From Owenia fusiformis (taxonomy: Eukaryota; Annelida; Polychaeta; Sabellida; Oweniidae), in contig CAIIXF020000003.1 of NCBI GenBank assembly GCA_903813345.2, positions 13,590,931 to 13,654,930 on the forward strand: 64,000 bases of DNA. Direction: 5' to 3'. The position numbers and the translations under genes are program-made. This document shows positions 49,731 to 60,540 of this stretch, one piece after another; position 1 is the first letter of the stretch, and every line of letters starts with the position of its first letter. Under the pieces are notes generated by a model. The model worked only from the letters and a program-made list of their open reading frames with translations, was not told where the DNA came from and did not search any database.

Positions 49731-50010
49731 GGCGTTTCAGCATGCAAGGCATTTGGACGCTGGCGTGGCCCTTGGCGACCCATGATAAGGTGACTTGAGG
49801 TCAAGGTAAAAGTTTATGGGTCAAGGTAATTTTAAAGTCAAAGGCCAATTTCTAAGTATTTGGCGTCGAAAGCTACTTAGGGGATGCTGTGGCCCTTGGC
49901 TACCCATGATTAAGTGATCTGAGGTCAACGTTTATGGTCAATGTCATCTAAAGGTCAAATGTCAACATTAAAGTATTTGACGTCGCAATGCCCTTGAGGA
50001 GTTGACACTT
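49731..50010. repeat. About 120-bp degenerate tandem repeat
   Basis: Units start near 49731, 49861 and 49978 with TGGCGT/TGACGTC and contain GTGGCCCTTGGC(G/T)ACCCATG, GAGGTCAA and AAAGTATT at matching places. The third is partial. Confidence 0.8.
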
Positions 50011-50450
50011 GCCGACTGACGATTCGGTAACCTGTCATCTCAAATTCATCCATCTCAAATTTGAAAATATGTTCTTATCATTTAAAGGGATCCAACACCT
50101 TACAAAACTTCTTAACGGAGAGGAATAAGGGAAAATGCTTGCCGGATTCTGAATCTGTGTATTTTTTAATGATTTTTCACCGTCTTAGAATTTCAATTTT
50201 TTTCCTTTGAAAAAATGAGATTTGCATTGTTTTCCAATTAGACAAATGAGTAAACATGAATAGCTCGAAATCTAAAGGTGAGATTTTGTTTTAAAAAATC
50301 ATGGATATCAAGGCTAAATATAGCTATACAATAAACATAAAAAAGCAATGGTTGGACTCTTCATATTCACACAAAAAATTAATTAGTAAATGAGGTTTGA
50401 TATTTGTGAGAATAAGTTGTACGAGTCGCAATGCTCTACAAACACCAGAC

Positions 50451-50697
50451 TACAGGGTGGATTAGGATCAATGACACACATAAAAATTAATTAAAAAATA
50501 TTTCATGATAATTATCTCAAGCAAAAGCAGTTAGCGAAGGATACATTTCATTACACTCAATAAATAGTTATCACTTTTGACTATATATACATATCTCATG
50601 GGAATGTATTTCCATCTGCTCAAGATATCATATTTTAGCTTCGAAAATCACAATCGTTGGATAATACATTTGTCTCAGAATGATAGGCCACCCTGTA
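50451..50697. mobile_element. TACAGGGTGG TIR element, 247 bp
   Basis: TACAGGGTGGATTAGGATCA at the left and GATAGGCCACCCTGTA at the right; only about 11 bases pair perfectly. MITE-sized, no coding capacity. Confidence 0.65.
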
Positions 50698-51589
50698 GCA
50701 ATGTAGCTTTCACTTGAAGTGTACCCTTGGGAATAATGAACTTACTTTCAAATTGGTCTTGCTTTTAATTGTGGTGTATGTGGCTTTTTAGCAAATCTGC
50801 CACGCTCATTTCTTTCCAGAACCATCTTGTTCACATGTAACACTAGGCTATACGCGCATGTATAGACAGATGACATAGATATACATATAAATTATATATT
50901 GCACCTGTATTTACCTACATGGGAATATTCCCTTTGGAAAAATGCAAATGCATGGACATATATTTTCATCTTATATATGACTTCAGGCTAACATATTATT
51001 TCATATTTATATTTTCATAGTTAGTCTAACATAAATAATAGATCCATGAGAACAATATTCTTTGTTTTCTTAAAAATTGATGGGTTTACTGTGAATTCAA
51101 TAAATTACAATTTGCAAGGGGTAAGTATACTGTATGACCCTAGTTGCAAAGTACTGTTTATATATGCAGCTCAATAGCATAAAATATGTTGAATGAAGCA
51201 TATGGTATGGATTAGTCGTGTGACACACAAACTGACCAATACATGAGGGTATTAGCTACTTTTCACAGAAACCAAAGGGGGACAGTGCTTTTATTTCAAC
51301 TGGGAGCTTACCTCCACACGACTGATCATGTGACCATGGTGTTGGGTCCCTTTAATTGATATTTTCATGATTTAAAAATTATTTCAGCAATTTTCGAAAA
51401 AAATATGAGAAAAGTTGTCAGACATTTATTTTTCAAATATTCGAATTTCCCGCCACATTTTTAATAATCAAATATTCGGCTATTCAGTGCAAAGCAAAAT
51501 AAATTTTTAGAACTACTGTGAAGATTTCTTAAACGAATTTAATCTTTGAGAACTCAAATACCGGTTGAGGCCTTTGGTTCAACTTTTAA

Positions 51590-52070
51590 ATCCTGATGTC
51601 AAGAGACAAAGGAGCTCTGATCAAGACGTCATTTTCAAGATGGCTTCTGAATTTCAAAATGGTCGTATTTTTCGAAAAAAACGTAATCTTTGATTTATCA
51701 TACATCATTGGACGGATTTGGTTCAAACTTTACATACTGATGCTTATGGACAAAGGAGCTTTGATTAAAAGGAAATAATCAAGATGACAGCTGGATTTCA
51801 AAATGGCCGCCATTTTTCGTAAGAATCGTTATCATCGTTGTTTCAAAATCCAGTGGACAGATTTGGGGACGGATCTGCTCAAGAAGAAATTTTCAAGTTC
51901 GCCGCTAAATACAAAAACTGACCTCCATTTTTGTTAAAAAATCGTTGATAACCCAGATACTAGTTGACGGATGTGTTTCAAATTTTAAATGCTATTGCCC
52001 AGTGATAAAGAAGCGCTCCTTGAGATGCAGCTGAATTTCAAATGGCTGCCATTTTTCATAAAATACAAAA
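51590..52070. repeat. Degenerate 110-150-bp tandem repeat
   Basis: The core CAAGATGGC...GAATTTCAAAATGG(C)CGCCATTTTTCG recurs near 51632, 51780, 51890 and 52021, with GACGGAT and ACAAAGGAGC words between. Units have drifted strongly. The AAATGGCCGCCATTT centre is itself palindromic. Confidence 0.7.
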
Positions 52071-52794
52071 TATTTGATACATGTAAGTCAAAAACCTTTA
52101 TATTTTAAAGCTTCGTAGCTAAGCATTGTTGTGAACTATCGCTTATTAAATAATATTTGTGAGCTCTGAAATTAAGTGTTAAAACAATTCATGATTTTTT
52201 GAAAAAAAGTCGTTCAAAAAAAACCTTTTGATTTAAAAACAAAGTTTCACATATCACATTTTGATAACATTGGATAAGACTAAAATATATAGGCCAAAGT
52301 GATTTAGACTTCATATAGGAATTTAAGATTAGCCTAGTGATTAAACTCTTTTACCAGATTATTCAAAAAGCTTTCAGTAAACTTGAATGGAGTAAATCAT
52401 GGGAATGAAAAAAAGTTCATTACAAAAGCATATTTTCCTTATTTTCCTGAATAGGCTGTGAAAAATATTTGAAAATCCTCTTTCATTAAGATTTCTGACC
52501 ATATTGATGTCGATAGTAAATTCGAACCAATTCCATGATCAATATCTATGAGCAAGGGTGTATATTACTTGAAGAAAGAATGAGGTTACTTTTTATTCTT
52601 TTAATTAGTTACAGTAAATTGAATATATTTTAATGAGGGTACCTGGAGCAGTTACCACCTAGTTGCTCATACTACATGAGTTCAATCTTGAGAGTCGAAG
52701 GTCATTTAAGGTAAACTCTCTCAAATTTAAAGTCAGATTTGAACTTCTGAGATCTTGTAGATGAAACAGTATTTGTTAAGTTATGTGAAGTTGT

Positions 52795-52880
52795 AATGAT
52801 TTATTACAGACGCCGATCGCCAACCACCGCTCGCCGGCGCAAAAACGGAGACCATATCAATATGTCACCACATTTGGTTG
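52795..52880 (+). repeat. Dispersed repeat family D, copy 4
   Basis: TTATTACAGACGCCGATCGC, CACCGCTCGCC, a purine-rich link and TGTCACCACATTTGG; a shortened copy of the family seen at 12530, 19445 and 20985. Confidence 0.65.
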
Positions 52881-53093
52881 GAACATAAAAATCGATAACG
52901 TTCACTTCGCTCATTGGCTGTATGCAAATGAGTGAAATCAATGACGTCAATGGGTTGTTTTAGCACAGGCGTGGACTATTTTGAATAATGGATTAAAGCC
53001 ATATCTCGTAAATATCTTAAATAAAATATGAAATATGGACGGGGCACTTTCATTCCGAATCTTAAATAATTTGATTAAATTATTTTTTTATAG

Positions 53094-53238
53094 ACCAAGT
53101 GTTTATACATCTCATGCAATTGTAAACAAAAATGTAGATGATGAAACTGACTCTGACCATGCACCCCGGAATAGCCTGACAACGGTAACGTCAGATACCG
53201 TTGTCACAAATGGCGGGCATAACCGTCGCTTCAATTAG
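53094..53238 (+). CDS. Probable terminal exon of an unidentified plus-strand gene
   Basis: A strong acceptor (TATTTTTTTATAG) ends at 53093. The following 145 bases carry one base of a split codon and 47 codons to TAG, beginning PSVYTSHAIVNKNVDDETDS and rich in Asp, Ser, Thr and Asn. Composition differs from the AT-rich flanks. It looks like a hydrophilic C-terminal tail, perhaps of a membrane protein, but no family is recognised. AATAAA at about 53699 could be its poly(A) signal. Upstream exons are not identified. Confidence 0.5.
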
Positions 53239-53929
53239 ATTTTCATGAACTGTATATTTATTAGAGCACCAAAACTAAATTCCTTTGGAACAACAATCAA
53301 TCAAAGTATCTAGTACTCATTGTACAGTTAATAATGTTCTACCATCGTCTTTCTAAATTACTCAAATTCAGATTCCGTTGTCATTGACGATAAAGTAGAC
53401 GCTACATTGTAGCGATTCACGACCCAATTTGATCGAAATTGGGATTTCATATGAACCATCATCAAAAGAGCTCAAGGGACAATTTACGATAATTGATATT
53501 TCAAAATTCTGTTGTTGTACTAGAGACTGTGACATATCTGTTGATTTCATGGACATGCAATGTTTTATCTTTTGTTGACCAGACTTTAAGCAATCATTAC
53601 CACAAGGTACCTGTTTGGAATATTGCTTATCTTTTTAAAAAATATCACTTTAATGATGGATTTTTAGACAGTTAAGATTTTTTTGATTTTTTCGGCAAAA
53701 ATAAACTCGGATTTCTTAACCTAAAATGTATCGATTGCGTTGATGTTTTTATTCATGCTAATAAAATGTATGTGCTATATGTATACGATTTGTCAAATAT
53801 TTGTATCCTCCAACACATCGGCCATATTAATATACACGATTGATGCATTATTTTGGTGAAGGCTATGCCAGAAGGTACATTTTGATAACATATCTTCGAT
53901 TGCAGACAACGGATATATATGATTGAGTG

Positions 53930-54559
53930 TACAGTGTGTCAAAAAACAACGGCACCCCCTCTACAGCAAGAAGTCCTGAATATTCCATATCGTGTCATAC
54001 CTCATTTGAAAGATAGTGTAATTCTGGAGTTACTCCTTAAATTTCATTTAATAAAACGTTATATTAAAAAAGCTGCACTGTTTTTAAGTTTGCTACTTCG
54101 GTACTTTGTTTGCTGCTCTGTTACTTGTTAAAGATCAAATCTTAAGAAAGTGGAATATGAACGAATTAGCCCAGATTTCAAATACATTGAACATATGGGC
54201 TAAGTTCTGAAAAACAGGGTATAGGTACTGATGGACGAAGAGCCTCTTGAAAAAGATACAGTGAGGATGTATTTCTGAAAAATGCGAGGAAGGTGCTTAG
54301 AGAATTATGCAATGCTACACCTTTATCTGAATTTTTATTGAAATCATATCCGTCCAGATAAGCTGCTGTTTGAGCAGCAACTGTTGGTCATACCAACTAC
54401 TAAGAATCAGCTGTAAATCTGTAAAGTTATATGATATAAAGCTGAAATTTCTCAGGTAACTCCAGAATTAAATTGTCTTTAAAATGAGATATGACACACC
54501 ATGTAACATTAAGTACTTTTTTCTGTAGAGGGGGTGCCGTTGTTTTTTGACACCCTGTA
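53930..54559. mobile_element. Mariner-like TIR element, 630 bp
   Basis: TACAGTGTGTCAAAAAACAA at the left and its near-complement ending TTGACACCCTGTA at the right. Inverted similarity continues over about 100 bases (GGCACCCCCTCTACAG, GGAGTTACTCC/GGTAACTCC). TA-bounded. The interior has no readable transposase. Confidence 0.85.
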
Positions 54560-54918
54560 GGTATTTCTGTCGTGAATTCAAGTTGTCTAGATTAGGCTGT
54601 CAAATATTTTGTATCCTCCAAACATCAAAATATCATCTTTGGGAAATTTTTTTTAGATTATTATTTTGAGAATTGAAAGTACTTTATAAAAGTGTTTAGA
54701 TCACCATTATTTAACTTTTGATTATTTGAATTGTCTTTGTAAAACTTTATTAAGCATGTGTTGGAGGATTCAAAATGACTTTAAAATTATGTGAAATATA
54801 AACGTAAAATCAAAACTTAGTTGCATTCGTATTTTTATGTTTATATTTAAATTACAGCAAAGATGATCATGTTATAACTTTGAGGGAATAGCGATAGATG
54901 CGACCTTTACATTTCTAT

Positions 54919-55176
54919 TCAACATCCTATGCTTTTTTCATATACAGGTTTTCCAAATCTAGTGTTAGAATCGGAGGAATATTCAGGCTCTGATATGTCG
55001 GATGTTTCGACACTGTACCGTAAATCAAATGTGCCAATTTCACTACTATCTATTTCATATTTATTTACTCCTCCTATAAATTCCCCAAGAAAGTTTTCAA
55101 GATCTTCATCCGTGTCGATATCTATCAATTCCTTGAAAGTATCCTGAGTCAAGGTATCCATCCTTTCGTATTCCAT
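54919..55176 (-). pseudogene. Duplicated short acidic ORF, copy A
   Basis: Minus-strand frame MEYERMDTLTQDTFKEL, then an Asp/Glu-rich stretch (DIDTDEDLENFLGE) and RYSVETSDISEPEY. The second copy lies 1.1 kb away with seven substitutions over the shared 200-odd bases, six changing the amino acid, a pattern of neutral decay. In copy A the frame ends FGKPVYEKSIGC-stop; in copy B the equivalent reads on FGKPVSDMDIDKKSRK to a GTATGA donor. Possibly the first exon of a transposon or host gene; function unknown. Confidence 0.5.
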
Positions 55177-55243
55177 GCTTTTTCTCGAATGTTAAAACCC
55201 GCTGAAGGTAGTACACAATAGACCAAACAGTTGATTATTTTTC

Positions 55244-55352
55244 ACGAATCTACAGCTACAGGGGGTCTGCTAGGATTGCAATCAGGAAACAAAAGCAAAT
55301 ATTTTGTTTAGTGAGTGCAATCACAGTGGACCCCCTGCAACTGTGGATTCGT
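55244..55352. repeat. About 41-bp inverted repeat
   Basis: ACGAATCTACAGCTACAGGGG-type sequence at 55244-55284 pairs imperfectly with 55312-55352 (CCCCCTGCAACTGTGGATTC). Lies just upstream of copy A. Confidence 0.75.
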
Positions 55353-55696
55353 AAAAAAAGAATCCACACTTTACGCCAACAACTGTATGCTGAAAGGGGC
55401 AAATATGTTTTCTCTAAATTAAAACCCATACACTGTCACCTATGCAAGCTAAACGGTAATCCTTAGTAACCTACACGCTTTAGTAATAGCCAATTTTCAG
55501 TTGATTTTATTTTCAGTTGACCGTGCATAGCTAAAGCAAAGAATACATATTTAGCAAAAAAATCCATCTGGCAATTTTACTTTCAGAATGTGCACTCTTG
55601 ATTCTTCGAGCTACAGTCAAAGAAAACAGTTATATTCATACCTTTTTCTGCTTTTCTTGTCGATATCCATATCAGATACAGGTTTTCCAAACCTAG

Positions 55697-56087
55697 AAGT
55701 CCATTTCACTGCTTCAGTTCGTCAGTAGAACGGCAAAAATAAGAAATTGGGAGACCATTGTACAATAATATATGGAAAAGTATATTCATAATGTACATGA
55801 ATGACATTTGTATATCTTGGATTGCTTCTAGTTTGGCTTATAAAGTGTGTGGCCTCTTAAATTTGGATGTTTCTCTGCCATGTTATTTTCAATAAGATTA
55901 ACATGGCTGAAATTCTTCAAATTACAAGACGGCACAGGCTTATTGCACAAAAAACTAAAAAATCTGAAATATACAAATGTCATTCATGTACATTATGAAT
56001 ATACTTTTCCATATATTATTGCACAATGGTCTCCCAATTTCTTATTTTTGCCGTTCTACTGACGAACTGGAGCAGTGAAATGGACTT
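55697..56087. mobile_element. 391-bp MITE inserted in ORF copy B, TSD TAG
   Basis: AAGTCCATTTCACTGC and GCAGTGAAATGGACTT begin inverted arms of about 115 bp that run through the AAATTGGGAGACCATTGT region. TAG flanks both sides (55694-55696, 56088-56090). Copy A preserves the uninterrupted site CTAGTG, which confirms the borders. Confidence 0.92.
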
Positions 56088-56304
56088 TAGTGTTACAATC
56101 GGAGAAATATCCAGGCTCTGATATGTCGGATGTTTCGACACTGTACCGTAAATCCAATGTGCCAATTTCACTACTATCTATTTCATATTTATTTACTCCT
56201 CCTATAAGTTCCCCAAGAAAGTTTTCAAGATCTTCATCCGTGTCGATATCTGTCAATTCCTTGAAGGTATCCTGAGTCAAGGTATCCATCCTTTCGTATT
56301 CCAT
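56088..56304 (-). pseudogene. Duplicated short acidic ORF, copy B (MITE-interrupted)
   Basis: MEYERMDTLTQDTFKELTD through ISEPGYFSDCNT, cut by the MITE at 56087. The remainder continues beyond the MITE at 55694 downward (RFGKPVSDMDIDKK). Relative to copy A: I/T, F/L, F/L, E/G, S/F and S/C changes and one silent change. Confidence 0.6.
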
Positions 56305-56332
56305 GCTTCTTCTCGAATGTTAAACTAACTGT

Positions 56333-56688
56333 ACGCCTCACCGTTATTTTCAAAGAATCAACTCTCACTCATGCTTTCTCTATAACTTAAACTAACTGTA
56401 CTGAACATAGCGTTGACGTACATACATACTTCATACAAATCCAATACTAATCACCATTGCCCATTCAAATGATCACGGGTCAGTGCACTCACTACGATTA
56501 CTATAGTTCATTGAAAATTGGCTATTACTAGAGCGTGTAGGTTACTAAAGATTACCGTTTAGCTTGCATAGGTGACAGTGTATGGGTTTTAAGTCATAGA
56601 GAGAGTTAATTCTTTGAAATTAACGGTTCGGCTAACGCCTCACCGTTATTCTCAAAGAATCAACTCTCACTCATGCTTTCTCTATAAC
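56333..56688. repeat. 54-bp direct repeats
   Basis: ACGCCTCACCGTTATT(T/C)TC through CATGCTTTCTCTATAAC occurs at 56333-56386 and 56635-56688 with one mismatch. An inverted, partial version (AGAGAGAGTTAATTCTTTGA) precedes the second copy. Confidence 0.9.
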
Positions 56689-57508
56689 AGAAAACACGTC
56701 ATGTAGTGTTTATCAGATGTATTGAGTTGACCAAAATACTCCTTTGTTTACTACATACTGGACTTCATACTGGCACCCTTACATATATGTTACTGTACAT
56801 ATTGTAGAATTAGCCCATAAGAGCTTTGGAAAATCAATATCTTATACTATCAGTATCAACGCAATAGACGGCTTGCCCAACCTAACAGGCAAACTATTAT
56901 AGACAAATTTGAAGATAAAACTGATATTGTCACATTGAATTATGATAATAAGAAAATAACATTTTGTAATATTTTGCACTGGTATAACCATGCACAGTAG
57001 AATAATACACAGGGTTACCCTAAATTGTAGAAACATGAATATGTTTCGTATAATTAATTAATTCATGTATCCCAAGGATTTCACCTATTTCAAATTTGCT
57101 ATTTCAGCCCTGGGCATTAACGGATTTCACCTGTTCCCTTCCTCACCAAACCTTGTTTGATTTTTGATTTTTTACAATAAAATAAACTACTCTATCACTT
57201 TTATTTCTATATGCTATTGACACGAGAACTCAGATGATCAATGGGAAAACAATGCTAAAATTGCACACTGAAATAGGTATTCCAGCAGGCCTAGGAAAAT
57301 ATGGCTAAAAAAGATGTTACACCCAAGGGCTCCAGGTGGACAAACTATTCCCCCTGAAAAGTATTTTAAGGGTCAGATCACTAAATTCAGAATTGCACCG
57401 AAAAGCTTTGAATGCTAATTTTCAAAAATGGGTGTATTACAAAAGAAGAAAATATGAAGAATTCATATCGTTTATTTTGAGTGATTATTTAGTGTCAATT
57501 TTTGTCTC

Positions 57509-58613
57509 TACAGGGTGGTCCAAAAAAAATTGGAACATTTGATAATTGAACTCAAAATCGTTATTTTTTCTCTAAAGTGCACCAAAATGTTACTGAGTAT
57601 TGTTCAATCACTTATTTATCTGATGTAAAGTTTATAGGTGCAAACAACAAAGTTTATGCATTGAACTAGAGAATGTTTGATATGACCCCTTTTCTCCTGA
57701 ATTACAAGTTGAAGCCTGGGACTCAGTTTTAAAATGATTCATTCACTTTGCTGTTCATTTGATTTTGTCTGAGCCATCTTGATTGAAAATTCAGCTTGAA
57801 CAAACTACTTATATGTTTGCCTAGGAAGATCAAATATATGAACATATTCAACATTTTTCTACCCAAATTGATGGGTATCAAGCATATTTTGATGGCTATT
57901 GTTGGATATATTATTGACTGAATATTCTCCAGAAAGAGGCCAGGACAGTCTGTTTAAACTGGTAAATGAACCCCCTCCCCTTTCTTGTTCTAATATGAAT
58001 AATATTCATTGAATATATCAATATATGTATATCAATATCATAAAGGAGTTTCCCAGAACACAAATGATATATTATATTATGTGTGCTTAGAGGTGGTCTT
58101 TAATATAGCCTTGTAAATAACTAGTCAGTTTCCCCTCTACTGAAAAGTGGAAACAATGATTTTGTCAGTTTAGTAGCTGTATGGGTTATGCAATCACTCA
58201 CCTCTGACATGTTCCTTCTTCCCTACTCTTAAATGAAAATGATCATTTTGGGTATTGTTTAAGTTTAAGTTAACACAATATTTTTCTGGCAAACCCCAGA
58301 TGTAAATACCCTTTGTCAACTGAATATGATTTTATAAAATGTTTATAGTAATTAACATGTGCATTAAAGCTTTGAAATAAATAATACTTGAAAAAGTAGC
58401 CGCGGAATTGACAAGTGTATATTTAAGAAAAGGGGGCCCTATCAAAGATTGACTAGTTAAATGCATTAACTTTGTGGTTTTCACCTATAAACTTTACATC
58501 AGATAAATAAGTGATTGAACTATGCTCAGTAAAAGTTTGGTACATTTTAGAAGAAAAATAAAGATTTTGCGTTCAATTAACAAATGTTCCAAATTTTTTT
58601 GGACCACCCTGTA
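57509..58613. mobile_element. Mariner-like element with about 140-bp TIRs
   Basis: TACAGGGTGGTCCAAAAAAA at the left and its complement at the right. The arms remain alike to CTGATGTAAAGTTTATAGG (57620-57640 and 58484-58504). TA-bounded, 1.1 kb, AT-rich interior without a transposase frame. Confidence 0.88.
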
Positions 58614-60054
58614 GTTACAGCATGTTACTGAATATCTCATCAAGTGACCTAAACTACAGCAGCTAAAATAAGCATACCGAAATATTATAATTTAGTATGA
58701 TTCTGAGAAAGGGATTATAGTTATAAGAGATTAGCAATTTATCTATTATCTTACAATTTAGCTCAATTCTTGAATTTGAAGATCTACTGCTATATTGTTT
58801 AATATGCATTATAACAGATCGATTTGATGGTAAGAACTAGTATGTGATATGATTGATTTTACCTTTTTGTCATCATTGCTAAGGAATACAATAATACCAT
58901 TCCAATTAATGATAACTCACTTATTGTATTACTTCCGCTTGATACACATGCTGGAAGATATGCTTTTAAAATTAGTTTACCATTACCAGAACTATGGTTA
59001 CCCTGTTGTAGTGAAAGGCACATTAAAAATGAATAACACCCCCTTCAATCTATTTTTACAGGTTTTTATGATTATTTCACGATTTTCTATATTTTGCGTA
59101 ACTAGGACGCCGAATTTTCTACATTTTTCTTCAAACATTTCGTCTTACCAATATTTATTAAACTAGTCAATTTCAAGAATGTCGCGCCGCTACATTTGAA
59201 AATAATCCAAATTATGTCATTTTTTTCCCATTGAGCTCCATTATAAAAATGGAATTTTCAAACTTAATATTTTAAAATTCTACGTGGTGAAAAGTTGCAT
59301 ATTGAGTAGTTATTAATTAATGTTATGGTGTAAAAAATTCAAAACAAAAAGGAATAAAGAAAAAATGCCACGGAGAAGTCTCATTAACATGTCTTTAAAA
59401 AGCCCTATTCTTCACTAAATTAGATTCTAGGTTTACTCAGTAACATAGTTCTCCTACTAACGAGAATGACCAGAATAGTGGAACCAATTCTAAAAAAATC
59501 TTAAAAGATACTTTACTTCATCATCTAGCTTAGACACATTTTATTTTGCTCGTACAGTACAAGGTTTTTATTTATTAAGCAAAAGGTAACGGTTAAAAAT
59601 AGAAAATGGAATTTCATTGCTTCACAAAAATCGTTGTAGAAACTAACGTTTTGATAATAGACCCTACAATATCTAAGGATGTCAAAATCCACCTCATTCT
59701 AAAAAATGTGTCTAAATTCCATGATGATCACTTACAGAATATAAAAAGTTACAAACTTCTAAAAAGCTCTCCTTATCAATGCTTCTTTTTTACATTTCTT
59801 CGTAGGAGGAGAAGTAATATTAGGGAGTTTAAGCTTGCATGTAAAATCAAAACGCAAACCTATTTGTTGTACCTTACCGTAACCGAGCATTATACCATAC
59901 TGTATACTACGTCATTGATAGTTTGTGACGTTTGAACTAAAAAATTCACTTTCTAGTTCACTGTCTAGGATGTTGTTTCAGAGATTTAAAGAGATACAGA
60001 TACAGGTAGAATATATTGTCTTTAGGGCATAGATAAATTGTTCGGTTAAAGTAT
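58614..60054. other. Intergenic, no recognised gene
   Basis: AT-rich. Plus-strand frames of 105 and 109 codons (58849 and 59606) lack domain signatures and splice context, and look like chance openings. Confidence 0.45.
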
Positions 60055-60484
60055 TTAAATCAACGCAGTATCTAAAATTCCATTCCAGTTTTGTTCTCTA
60101 ACTGCGTTATTTATTGCTTGAAGGTTAACCTGGTCATATTTCCAAATAGCTCGTTTAATAGCTGGTTCCTTGGGAATTTTACCATTAAATTTAACAGTTG
60201 TAGTGCAATGGTCAGAGTCAACTACAGCTGCAGACACAGCCAGGGGAGTATTTGTAAGAACATGATCTATGCAAGTTTTAGAGTTATCTTTATGCGTGTT
60301 GGTTGTTCAATTAGCTGCAAATACCTGTAGTTGAAATCTTGAGTGCCATTAAAAAGAAGGTCACCAGCCAGATTATCTATTGATGTACCTTTGGCATACC
60401 ATATACTATTCTTAGCATTAGTATCAGCAGTAATCAAAACACTATCGATTGACTGGTTCTCAATTTTATTAAGGGCCTGTCTAA
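60055..60484 (-). pseudogene. LINE endonuclease (EEP) domain, C-terminal part
   Basis: Minus strand: ALNKIENQSIDSVLITADTN-AKNSIW (catalytic Asp-x-Asn region, in the ADTNAKxxxW form seen in R1/I-type LINEs), NLAGDLL, LIEQPTRI, then after a frame break VVDSDHCTTTV with the SDH catalytic motif and WKYDQVNLQAI. Its N-terminal part continues in frame at 62834, on the far side of an inserted element. Decayed by stops and shifts; no reverse transcriptase follows. Confidence 0.85.
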
Positions 60485-60540
60485 TAGGGTGGTCCAAAAT
60501 ATGGCGAAAAACCAACTTTGTTTCAGATCATCTTCCTCAT

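Larger units (their letters stand above)
48850..53093. other. Intergenic and repeat DNA between VWDE-like gene and 53-kb exon
   Basis: Apart from the repeats listed I see no coding exon that fits upstream of the VWDE-like gene in phase 0. A 25-codon minus-strand frame ending near 50755 (MVLERNERGRFAKK) is in frame with a stop and unsupported. The missing 5' exons of the VWDE-like gene should lie here or farther right. Confidence 0.4.
55421..56590. mobile_element. Candidate composite element with 79-bp inverted ends
   Basis: AAAACCCATACACTGTCACC...CTATTAC...CAATTTTCA (55421-55500) is repeated inverted at 56512-56590 with few mismatches. Between them lie copy B of the acidic ORF and an inserted MITE. 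It could be a transposon whose cargo includes the ORF; no target duplication was established. Confidence 0.55.

Noticed and set aside
50750-50850. MVLERNERGRFAKK minus-strand start near a GTAAGT site
   Set aside because: The frame ends in TGA before the putative donor, so it cannot be a coding first exon as read.
58849-59935. Plus-strand frames of 105 and 109 codons
   Set aside because: Phe/Ile/Leu/Tyr-rich content expected from AT-rich DNA; no domain or splice evidence.
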